A stretch of 49,923 nt of DNA from Pseudokineococcus lusitanus (GTDB lineage: Bacteria; Actinomycetota; Actinomycetes; Actinomycetales; Quadrisphaeraceae), in assembly GCF_003751265.1 (NCBI RefSeq), contig NZ_RJKN01000013.1, positions 1-49,923 on the forward strand, written 5' to 3'. Made by a program: the position numbers and the translations under genes. Of this stretch, positions 15,369 through 22,757 are shown one piece after another (position 1 is the first letter of the stretch; each line of letters starts with the position of its first letter). The notes beneath the pieces are model-generated. The model saw only the letters and a list, made by a program, of their open reading frames with translations. It was not told the DNA's origin and searched no databases.

Positions 15369-16178
15369 TCAGACGTCCCGGCGGCGCAGGACGAGCGCCG
15401 CCGCGCCGAGGAGCACGACGAGCCAGAGGGCCATGACGCCCAGGCCCCCCCACGGGCCGAGCTCGCCCGGGACCACGGACAGCACCTGGGCGCCGGCCTC
15501 GCCGGGCAGGTACGCCGCGGCGCGGGAGACCCACTCCCAGCCGAGCAGCGACCCGAGGAGCATGAGGAGGCTCGGCAGGAAGAGCAGGACGGCGAGGACG
15601 AGGGCGACGCCGCCCGCCGAGCCGCGCACCAGCCACCCCAGCGCCAGGCCGAGCAGCGCGACGCCGGCGAGGTAGAGCCCGGTGCCGACGACGACGCGCG
15701 CCCCGGTGCCGTCGAGGAGCGACGGGGCGTCGGCGCCGTAGAGGGGCAGCGTCACGAGCGCCGAGAGCAGCACGCCGACGACGCCGAGGACGAAGGCCGT
15801 GGCGGCGAGGACGACCGCCTTGGCCACGAGGACGGGGACCCGGCGCGGGACGGCGGTCATCGTCGCGCGGACGGCGCCCGTGGCGTGCTCGCCCGTGATG
15901 GTCAGCACGCCGAGCACGGCCACGGGGATCTGGCCGAGGAGGACGCCCGTCGTGAGGGACGTGACGTCCGTCGGCCCGCCGACGCCGCCCGTGGCCGCGG
16001 TGACGACCGCGAGGAGCGCGGCGATGCCGACGACGCCCGCGAGGGTGAGGGCGAGCGTCCACCACGTCGAGCGGAGGGTGAAGAGCTTGATGCGCTCGGA
16101 GCGGACCACCCGGGCGAGGGTGACGCCGTCGCGGGCGCCGGCGGACGAGGGGCCAGGGGCGTGCGTCGTGGCGCTCAC
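15369..16178 (-). CDS. ABC-2 type transporter permease
   Basis: 269 residues from GTG 16178, overlapping the ATPase gene stop by 4 bases. It opens VTLARVVRSERIKLFTLRSTWW, the typical start of actinobacterial ABC-2 permeases. Six hydrophobic segments follow, for example TLALTLAGVVGIAALLAVVTA, FVLGVVGVLLSALVTLPL and GLGVMALWLVVLLGAAALVL. It forms an exporter with the ATPase encoded just before it. The substrate is unknown; many such pairs confer drug or peptide efflux. Confidence 0.9.
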   Translation of the reverse strand: MSATTHAPGPSSAGARDGVTLARVVRSERIKLFTLRSTWWTLALTLAGVVGIAALLAVVTAATGGVGGPTDVTSLTTGVLLGQIPVAVLGVLTITGEHATGAVRATMTAVPRRVPVLVAKAVVLAATAFVLGVVGVLLSALVTLPLYGADAPSLLDGTGARVVVGTGLYLAGVALLGLALGWLVRGSAGGVALVLAVLLFLPSLLMLLGSLLGWEWVSRAAAYLPGEAGAQVLSVVPGELGPWGGLGVMALWLVVLLGAAALVLRRRDV

Positions 16179-17110
16179 GAGGTCCTCCCGGAGGTGGCAG
16201 GGGCTGCGGCGGAGGCGTACTCGACGTCGCCGGCCGTGAGGGTCATGAAGGCGTCCTCGAGGGAGGCCTGGCGGGGGGTCAGCTCGTGCAGCGGCAGCCC
16301 CTCGGCGGCCGCGAGGTCGCCGACGCGGGCGGCGTCGAGGCCGCGGACGACGAGCGGGGCACCGGCGGCGCCGCCCTCGACGCGGCCGCCGGCCCGGTGG
16401 ACGGCGGCGGCGACGTCCGCGGCCCGCGGGCTGCGGACGAGGACGGAGGCGTCGCTCACCGAGGCGACGACCTCGGCGACCGTGCCGGTCGCGACGACGC
16501 GTCCGCGCCCGACGACGACGAGGTCGTCCGCGGTCATCGCCATCTCGGCCATGAGGTGGGACGAGACGAGGACGGTGCGGCCCCCGTCGGCGAGCCGGCG
16601 CACCGTCTGCCGCACCCAGCGCACGCCCTCGGGGTCGAGGCCGTTGACCGGCTCGTCGAGCACGAGCACGCGCGGGTCGCCGAGCAGCGCGGCGGCGATG
16701 CCGAGGCGCTGCCCCATGCCGAGCGAGAAGCCGCCGGCACGGCGCCGGGCCACGCCCGTGAGGCCGACGGTCTCGAGGACCTCGTCGACGCGGCCCGCGC
16801 CGATGCCGTGCGTGGCGCCCAGGGCGCGCAGGTGGTCGCGGGCGCTGCGGCCGGGGTGGAGGGCGCGCGCCTCGAGGAGCGCGCCGACCTCCCGCAGGGG
16901 CGCGGGGGAGTCGACGTACGCGTGGCCGCCGACGGTGACGCGGCCCGCGGTGGGCCGGTCGAGCCCGACGACCATCCGCATCGTCGTCGACTTGCCCGCG
17001 CCGTTCGGCCCGAGGAAGCCGGTGACCCGGCCGGGCTCCACGCGGAAGCTCATCCCGTCGACGGCGGTCGTGGCGCCGTACCGCTTGGTGAGGCCCTCGG
17101 CGACGATCAC
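16175..17110 (-). CDS. ABC-2 type transporter ATP-binding protein
   Basis: 311 residues from GTG 17110. Walker A is GPNGAGKST near residue 35, the signature is FSLGMGQRLGIAAALLG, Walker B is VLVLDEPVNGLDPEG, and the H-loop lies in VLVSSHLMAEM. The C-terminal extension (about 210-311, ending LEDAFMTLTAGDVEYAS) is typical of DrrA/CcmA-like exporter ATPases. It couples ATP hydrolysis to the permease encoded immediately downstream. A minus-strand promoter with an internal palindrome is suggested at 17219-17248. Confidence 0.93.
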   Translation of the reverse strand: MIVAEGLTKRYGATTAVDGMSFRVEPGRVTGFLGPNGAGKSTTMRMVVGLDRPTAGRVTVGGHAYVDSPAPLREVGALLEARALHPGRSARDHLRALGATHGIGAGRVDEVLETVGLTGVARRRAGGFSLGMGQRLGIAAALLGDPRVLVLDEPVNGLDPEGVRWVRQTVRRLADGGRTVLVSSHLMAEMAMTADDLVVVGRGRVVATGTVAEVVASVSDASVLVRSPRAADVAAAVHRAGGRVEGGAAGAPLVVRGLDAARVGDLAAAEGLPLHELTPRQASLEDAFMTLTAGDVEYASAAAPATSGRTS

Positions 17111-17218
17111 CGGAGATCCCCTCGCGCGGTGCCGGTCCCGACCCGGGGGTCGTGGGCGGCTCGTCGCGCGTGCCGTCGTCGGTCCTGCCTCGGGCGTCGG
17201 TGAGGTGCCATGACGACG

Positions 17219-17248
17219 ACGCTAGGTCGGCCGACCGGCCCCTGTCGT
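17219..17248 (-). promoter_or_regulatory. candidate promoter and operator of the ABC-2 exporter operon
   Basis: On the minus strand, ACGACA (17248-17243) and TAGCGT (17224-17219) are spaced by 18 bases. The spacer contains the perfect 12-bp palindrome GGTCGGCCGACC (17225-17236), a position where a repressor would block transcription. I see no gene in the 224 bases between 17111 and 17334. Confidence 0.4.
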
Positions 17249-17334
17249 CGTCCCCAGGGCTGGTCCTCCTCGTCCGACCGGACCGTCCGCCGTCCGACCT
17301 GAGGGGGACCCGGCGCCCGGGACGCCCGGCGTCG

Positions 17335-18360
17335 TCAGCGCCCGGGGGTGGCCCGGGCCGGGCCCGTCCCGCTGCCGCGGTCGACCAGCTCGGGCACGAC
17401 GAGCCGCCGGGCGGGGGCGCCGGCGGCGGCGTCGAGCCGCGACGTCAGCAGCTCGACGGCGCCGCGCGCCACCCGCCCCGGGGCGCTCTCCACCGAGGTG
17501 AAGGGGATGGCGAAGAAGGACGCCAGCCGGGCCGAGTGGAGGCTCACGACGGCGACGTCCTCCCCGGCACGGAGCCCGAGGTCGTGGAGGACCGTCGGGA
17601 GCATGGCGGCCGCGGCGTCGTTGTGGACGAGCAGCGCCGACGGGCGGTCGTCCCCGCCGAGGAGGTCGGCGAGGTCGGCGCGCACGGCCTCGGGCGTGGT
17701 CGGGCTGTCGTGGTCGACGAGCGCGAGGCCGCGCTCGGCGGCCCGGGCGTGCGCGGCCCGGGCGAAGCGGAGAGCGAAGGTGTGCCCCGCCGCGTAGACC
17801 TCCGGGGCCCACCGCACCAGCGTCGCGCGCTCGTGCCCCCGGTCGGCCAGGTGCTCGACGAGGAGCTCGGCCGCCGCGGCGAAGTCGAGGTCGACGGCGT
17901 CGGCGGGCCCGGGGTCGGGCGGCATCCCCACGAGGACGGCCGGGAAAGGGCTGCGGCGCAGGGGCTCCAAGCGGGGGTCGTCCTCGAGGACGTCGAGGAG
18001 CAGGAGGCCGTCGACCCGTTGCTCCCGCACCGCACGACCGACGGCGGCGGCGGCGTCCTCGTCGGTGATGAGCTGGAGCGAGTAGCCCGCCTCGCGCGCG
18101 GCGTCGGCCAGCGCCACGAGGTACGTCGCCATGGCCGGCTCGAACTCGGCGTGGTGGAAGCGCAGGACGACGCCCAGCGTCATCGTCCGGGCGGTCCGCA
18201 GCGCCCGGGCGCCGAGGTGGACGGTGTAGTCGAGCCGGGCGATCGCCTCGTTGACCCGGCGTGCGGTCTCGGCGGAGATGGCCCGCTTGCCCGACAGGAC
18301 GTAGGAGACCGTGCTCGGCGAGACCCCCGCCTCGCGGGCCACGTCGCCGATGGTCGCCAC
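17335..18360 (-). CDS. LacI-family transcriptional regulator of the glycoside-hydrolase locus
   Basis: 341 residues from GTG 18360, with GGGGAGGGAG upstream. The N-terminal HTH is ATIGDVAREAGVSPSTVSYVL, followed by the hinge region SAETARRVNEAIARLDYTVHLGARAL. The periplasmic-binding-like effector domain runs from about residue 62 (MTLGVVLRFHH) to the end (VVPELVDRGSG). The divergent orientation to the secreted glycosidase gene and the 20-bp palindrome between them make that gene its likely target. The ligand is probably an oligosaccharide released by the enzymes. A minus-strand -10 box TACCCT lies at 18420-18415. The HTH-less protein at 24839-25723 looks like a paralogue of its effector domain. 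Confidence 0.93.
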   Translation of the reverse strand: MATIGDVAREAGVSPSTVSYVLSGKRAISAETARRVNEAIARLDYTVHLGARALRTARTMTLGVVLRFHHAEFEPAMATYLVALADAAREAGYSLQLITDEDAAAAVGRAVREQRVDGLLLLDVLEDDPRLEPLRRSPFPAVLVGMPPDPGPADAVDLDFAAAAELLVEHLADRGHERATLVRWAPEVYAAGHTFALRFARAAHARAAERGLALVDHDSPTTPEAVRADLADLLGGDDRPSALLVHNDAAAAMLPTVLHDLGLRAGEDVAVVSLHSARLASFFAIPFTSVESAPGRVARGAVELLTSRLDAAAGAPARRLVVPELVDRGSGTGPARATPGR

Positions 18361-18420
18361 CCGGCTCCCTCCCCGTCCCGTCGCCCCGTCCGACGTGCGC
18401 CGTCGCACATCGCGAGGGTA

Positions 18421-18450
18421 TTGCGCCGTTCTGCCGCAGCCGCGTACGGT
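18421..18450 (+). promoter_or_regulatory. promoter of the secreted glycosidase gene
   Basis: TTGCGC (18421-18426), an 18-base spacer and TACGGT (18445-18450) make a plausible sigma-70 promoter. Transcription should start near 18457, inside the LacI-type palindrome. Confidence 0.55.
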
Positions 18451-18454
18451 TCGG

Positions 18455-18474
18455 CTGTCGAATCGATTCGACAG
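18455..18474. promoter_or_regulatory. LacI-family operator (20-bp perfect palindrome)
   Basis: CTGTCGAATCGATTCGACAG is perfectly self-complementary with the central CG typical of LacI/GalR operators. It sits at the expected transcription start of the rightward gene and 95-114 bp before the regulator's own start. Its GAATCGATTC core is repeated at 38192-38209. Confidence 0.85.
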
Positions 18475-18564
18475 TTCGACCGCCGGCGCGACGAGGCGCC
18501 GCCCGACCACGGGCCGGGAGCGACCGGCCGTGACGCGCACGACGACGAGAGAGGTGCGACGACG

Positions 18565-21500
18565 ATGTCTGCCCACGAACGACGCCACGCAGGACGGAGG
18601 CGGCGCACGGTCGCCGTCGCCGCCGTCGCGTCAGCCATGGTCATCCCCACCGCAGGGGCGACGACCGCCGCGACGCGGCCCGCCCCCGCACCGGCCCCCG
18701 CCGCTGCGGCGGAGACGCCGGAGCTGGTCCTCCACTACACCTTCGACGACGTGGACCTCGCCGGCGGCGTGGTCCCCGACTCCTCCGCCAAGGGACTCGA
18801 CGGGCAGCTGCGGGGCGCCGGCGGCGCCACCGTCGTCGAGGGTGCGGCCGGCACGGCCCTCGAGCTCCCGGGCGGGACCCCCGGCACCGACTCCCCCTTC
18901 GTCGAGATCCCGGGCGGGGTCTTCGAGGGCCTGGAGGCCGCGACCATCTCGACGTGGGTGCGCTGGGACGGCGGACCGGACTTCCAGTGGGTCTACAACC
19001 TCGGCGCGAACAACGAGCGCGCCACCTTCCTCACGCCCTCGTTCAGCGGCGACGCGCGGACGCGCTCGTCGGTCAAGCCGGTCAACGGCAACGCCGAGGT
19101 GGGCGTCTCAGGCGGCAGCAAGCTGCCCACCGGGTCCTGGGTCCAGGCCACCACGGTGCTCGACGGGTCGACCGTCGTCTACTACGTCAACGGCCTCGAG
19201 GTCGGCCGGCAGTCGGCGGCCCTGGACCTGGACGCCGTCCTGCACGCGGACGGCACGTCCGGTCGCATCGGCCGGGCCTTCTGGGAGGGCCATCCGTTCT
19301 TCGACGGAGCGGTCGACGACTTCCAGGTCTTCGACGCGGCGATGTCGCCCGAGCAGGTCGTCGAGCTGTACGGCCAGGACCTGCCGACCGTCTCCGGCCT
19401 CGCCACCTCGACCTTCGACGTCCGCACGACCCGGTCGGTGGCGCCCACGCTGCCGCGCACGGTCGACGCGACGTACTCCGACGGCCTGAGCCGCCCTGTC
19501 GCGATCACCTGGGCCGACGTGCCCGCCGACGCGTACGCCCAGCCCGGCCGCTTCACGGTCGAGGGGCGCGTCGCGGGCACCGAGCAGACCGTCACCGCCA
19601 CGGTCGTCGTCACGCTGCCGGGCGAGGTCACCGTCGACCTGGCCACCAGCACCGGCGCCTTCCTGGGCGGCGCGTCCGGGACCCTCTACGGCGTCTACGA
19701 CGAGGGCCTGCCCACGCGCAACCTCCTCGAGGGCATCGACCTGCAGTCGGTGGCCACCAAGGCGCAGGACGGCCCCCAGCACCCCGGCGCCGACGCGCTC
19801 GAGGTGGTCGAGCCGCTCGCGGCCACCAGCGACGGCGACGTCTACGTCTACATGACGGACATCCACCGCGGCTTCCCGTACCAGTGGCCGGGCGACACGC
19901 CCGAGCAGCGCATGGACATCTACATGGAGAAGCTGGAGAAGCAGGTCGACCAGGTCCTCCAGCTGCCCGAGGACGAGCAGGACAACATCGTCCTCATGCC
20001 GTTCAACGAGCCCGAGGGCAACATGTTCGGCAGCGGTCAGTGGAGCTACAACGGCATCAGCTGGCTGGACGACCCGCAGTACTTCTTCGCGTCCTGGGAC
20101 CGCGCGTACCGGATGATCAAGGACAAGTGGCCCGAGGCGCGCATCAGCGGGCCCAACACGTCGGTGCTGTACGACCAGGTGCACGGCTTCATGGAGCACG
20201 CCGTGGCGGCCGACACCGTGCCGGAGGTCATCTCGTGGCACGAGCTGTCCAACCCGGCGACCATCCGCACCAGCGTGGACCGCTACCGCGGCTGGGAGGA
20301 GGAGATCTTCGCCGGCACCGAGCGGGAGGGCACCGAGCTCCCCATCAACATCACCGAGTACGCGTTCAACTACCACACCTCGGTGCCCGGCCAGATGATC
20401 CAGTGGGTCTCGGCGCTCGAGGACAGCAAGGTCTTCGGCGACATCGCCTACTGGAACATCGACGGCAACCTGTCCGACTCCGCCGTCGAGGCGAACAAGG
20501 CCAACGGCCAGTGGTGGCTGCTCAACGCCTACTCCTCGATGAGCGGCGACACGGTCGAGCTCACCCCGCCCCAGCCGGGCGTCAGCTACACCCTCCAGGG
20601 CGTGGCCAGCCTCGACGAGGAGAAGGGGCAGGCCCGCGCCATCATCGGTGGTGCCGAGGGCGAGTCCTTCCTGCGCTTCGACAACGTCCCCGCCGACGTC
20701 TTCGGCGAGACCGTGCACGTCGAGGTCAAGGAGATCGGCTGGACCGGCCAGCTCGGCAGCTCGGCCAACCCGCCGACCGTCGCCGAGTACGTCGCCGAGG
20801 TGCAGGACGGCGAGCTCGTCGTCCACTTCGGCGGCGAGGAGGTGCCGCTGCTCGACGACGAGTCGGCCTACCAGGTCGTCGTCAGCCCCGGCGAGGGCGC
20901 GACGGCGACGTCGAGCAACCCCGTCCTCTGGGACGCCACCTACGAGGCCGAGGACGCCACCCGCCGCGGCGCGGGCATCACCGTCAACGGCCCCGAGGGC
21001 GGCCCCACGCGGCAGGGCAGCTTCTACACCTCCGGCGAGTACAACGTCGGTGGCCTCCGGACCGGGGCCGACGTCAGCCTCGACTTCGAGGTCGACGTCC
21101 CGCAGGCCGGCGAGTACGACCTCAGCGTCTTCGCCAACTCCCTCAACACGGCGCAGATCAACGCCGAGCAGGGCCCCGTGAACGTCTTCCTGCGGGTCGA
21201 CGGCCGGGCGGCCTCCGAGCAGGAGCTGTTCATGCCGCTGGGCTACAAGTGGGTCGTCTGGGACCAGGAGAAGACCACCGTCCAGCTCCCGGCCGGCAGG
21301 AGCGCCATCACCCTCGCCTCCCGCAGCGCCGACGGCACCGGGTCCACCAAGGGCGACGTGCTCATCGACAAGATCGACCTGTCGCTGGCGAACCCGGCGC
21401 ACACCGAGGAGACCTACGAGGCCGAGCAGGCGCGTCTGGACGACGGCGCCACCCTCGACCACACCGGGCAGTCCTCCGGCGCGGGCAAGGCCCGCCTCGG

Positions 21501-22527
21501 CGCCGACCAGGCCGTGACCTTCTGGGTCCACTCGCCCGTGGACGCCGGGGCGACCCTCGCCCTCGACGCCACGAGCGACGGCACCCACACGGTGACGGTG
21601 AACGAGAACGAGGTCTCCACCGGCACCGAGGTGACCACGTTCCTGTCCGGAGGCATCAACAAGGTCACCGTCACCGGTGTCTCGGGCACCACGCTCGTCG
21701 ACCGGCTGCGGGTCACCTGGCCCGACGACGCCCTGCCGAGCACCGAGCACGAGGCCGAGGACGCGACGCTCGCCGGCACCGCACGGGTCGCCGACATGTC
21801 GCTCGCCAGCGGTGGCAAGGCCGTCGTCGACGTCGGCGGGGCGCCGGGCAACGGCAGCACGCTGACCTTCGACGACGTCGTGGCCGCCGAGGACGGGAAG
21901 CACGCGCTGACCTTCCGCTACTCCAACCAGGAGCAGTCGCCGGCGACGCACTACAACCCCGACCCGGTGGCGCGCTACGCGTACATCTCGGTCAACGGCG
22001 GCGAGGCGCAGCGGGTCCCGTTCCCCCACTCCTTCCACCAGAACAACTTCTGGGAGCTGACGGTCCCCGTCGAGCTCACGGAGGGGACCAACACGGTCCG
22101 GATCTCCTCCGAGGAGAAGCCGAACTTCGACGGCGTGACGTACGCGTCCGACACGTGGCCGGGCATCCTGCTCCGGTCCGAGTGGGCCCCGAACCTCGAC
22201 ACGCTCCGGGTCACGCCCCTCGTGGCGTCGGACGCCGAGCCGGAGCCGCAGCTCGACGTGGCGGTCGCGGTCGAGTCGCGGTGCGTGGGGCGGAACACGT
22301 TCCTCCAGGTCACCATGACGAACGACGAGGACGCCCGCGTGGCCTTCACGGCCACCTCGCCCCACGGCCAGGTGACGGTGCCGCAGCTGGCGCCGGACCG
22401 CACCACGGGCCGGGCCATCCGACCGCGCGCCACGTCGGTCCCCGCCGGCGAGGTCACCTGGACGGCCACCAAGGGCGACGTCGTCGCCACCGGGACGGCG
22501 GCCTACGCGGCCAAGAGCTGCCGCTGA
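18565..22527 (+). CDS. large secreted clan GH-A-like glycosidase with LamG, Ig-like and CBM6-like modules
   Basis: 1320 residues from ATG 18565. The signal region is RRRRTVAVAAVASAMVIPTAGA. A LamG/concanavalin-like domain (about 52-270) starts LVLHYTFDDVDLAGGVVPDSSA. An Ig-like linker domain (about 283-352, SGLATSTFDVRTT) follows. The catalytic region (about 355-690) has MPFNEPEGNMF with Glu482 as the likely acid/base, SWHELS near 559, and INITEYAFNYH with Glu598 as the likely nucleophile: the NEP...E pattern of clan GH-A retaining enzymes. Three modules opening with EAE motifs (792, 951 and 1062) resemble CBM6/CBM35. A terminal domain (about 1228-1320) holds the only two cysteines (1240, 1319), probably a disulfide. 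The exact GH family and substrate are not recognisable; GH39-like is one option. It is exported and probably works outside the cell, with the GH31 enzyme finishing imported oligomers. Confidence 0.85.
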   Translation: MSAHERRHAGRRRRTVAVAAVASAMVIPTAGATTAATRPAPAPAPAAAAETPELVLHYTFDDVDLAGGVVPDSSAKGLDGQLRGAGGATVVEGAAGTALELPGGTPGTDSPFVEIPGGVFEGLEAATISTWVRWDGGPDFQWVYNLGANNERATFLTPSFSGDARTRSSVKPVNGNAEVGVSGGSKLPTGSWVQATTVLDGSTVVYYVNGLEVGRQSAALDLDAVLHADGTSGRIGRAFWEGHPFFDGAVDDFQVFDAAMSPEQVVELYGQDLPTVSGLATSTFDVRTTRSVAPTLPRTVDATYSDGLSRPVAITWADVPADAYAQPGRFTVEGRVAGTEQTVTATVVVTLPGEVTVDLATSTGAFLGGASGTLYGVYDEGLPTRNLLEGIDLQSVATKAQDGPQHPGADALEVVEPLAATSDGDVYVYMTDIHRGFPYQWPGDTPEQRMDIYMEKLEKQVDQVLQLPEDEQDNIVLMPFNEPEGNMFGSGQWSYNGISWLDDPQYFFASWDRAYRMIKDKWPEARISGPNTSVLYDQVHGFMEHAVAADTVPEVISWHELSNPATIRTSVDRYRGWEEEIFAGTEREGTELPINITEYAFNYHTSVPGQMIQWVSALEDSKVFGDIAYWNIDGNLSDSAVEANKANGQWWLLNAYSSMSGDTVELTPPQPGVSYTLQGVASLDEEKGQARAIIGGAEGESFLRFDNVPADVFGETVHVEVKEIGWTGQLGSSANPPTVAEYVAEVQDGELVVHFGGEEVPLLDDESAYQVVVSPGEGATATSSNPVLWDATYEAEDATRRGAGITVNGPEGGPTRQGSFYTSGEYNVGGLRTGADVSLDFEVDVPQAGEYDLSVFANSLNTAQINAEQGPVNVFLRVDGRAASEQELFMPLGYKWVVWDQEKTTVQLPAGRSAITLASRSADGTGSTKGDVLIDKIDLSLANPAHTEETYEAEQARLDDGATLDHTGQSSGAGKARLGADQAVTFWVHSPVDAGATLALDATSDGTHTVTVNENEVSTGTEVTTFLSGGINKVTVTGVSGTTLVDRLRVTWPDDALPSTEHEAEDATLAGTARVADMSLASGGKAVVDVGGAPGNGSTLTFDDVVAAEDGKHALTFRYSNQEQSPATHYNPDPVARYAYISVNGGEAQRVPFPHSFHQNNFWELTVPVELTEGTNTVRISSEEKPNFDGVTYASDTWPGILLRSEWAPNLDTLRVTPLVASDAEPEPQLDVAVAVESRCVGRNTFLQVTMTNDEDARVAFTATSPHGQVTVPQLAPDRTTGRAIRPRATSVPAGEVTWTATKGDVVATGTAAYAAKSCR

Positions 22528-22538
22528 CCCACCCGACG

Positions 22539-22576
22539 CCCGGCCCTCGGGGGAGGTGAGCTCCCCGAGGGCCGGG
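22539..22576. terminator. hairpin terminator after the secreted glycosidase gene
   Basis: A 14-bp stem (22539-22552 with 22563-22576) closes a 10-base loop 11 bases after the stop codon. It has no U-tract. Confidence 0.75.
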
Positions 22577-22609
22577 ACGCCGACCCGCTTCCTGCTGCCG
22601 GGTCGGCAC

Positions 22610-22646
22610 CCGGACCACCCGCCCGCCGCTCGGGCGGGTGGTCCGG
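22610..22646. terminator. second tandem hairpin terminator
   Basis: Perfect 16-bp stem 22610-22625/22631-22646 with loop CCGCT, 33 bases after the first hairpin. Together they separate the secreted glycosidase from the GH31 gene. A further GGCGCC-rich inverted repeat follows near 22726-22741. Confidence 0.75.
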
Positions 22647-22757
22647 CGCCCACCGGACGGCCGGCGTCCCCCGCCGTCCTCCCACCGCTCCACCCCGCTC
22701 GTCGGGGCCCGCACCACGACCACGGCGCCCCCGGGCGCCGGCACCGGAAGGACCTCG

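Noticed and set aside
17209-17301. Small ATG frame (MTTTLGRPTG...)
   Set aside because: It contains rare codons such as CTA, lies on the exporter promoter and palindrome, and has no conserved feature.
17152-18564. Extension of the glycosidase frame 471 codons upstream
   Set aside because: It would cover the LacI gene, the promoter and the operator, and the signal peptide would end up internal.
19108-22653. 1181-codon open frame on the minus strand
   Set aside because: It is antisense to the secreted glycosidase, whose domains and catalytic motifs are clear. Long antisense frames are expected at this GC content, and its translation is low complexity with no recognisable motif.
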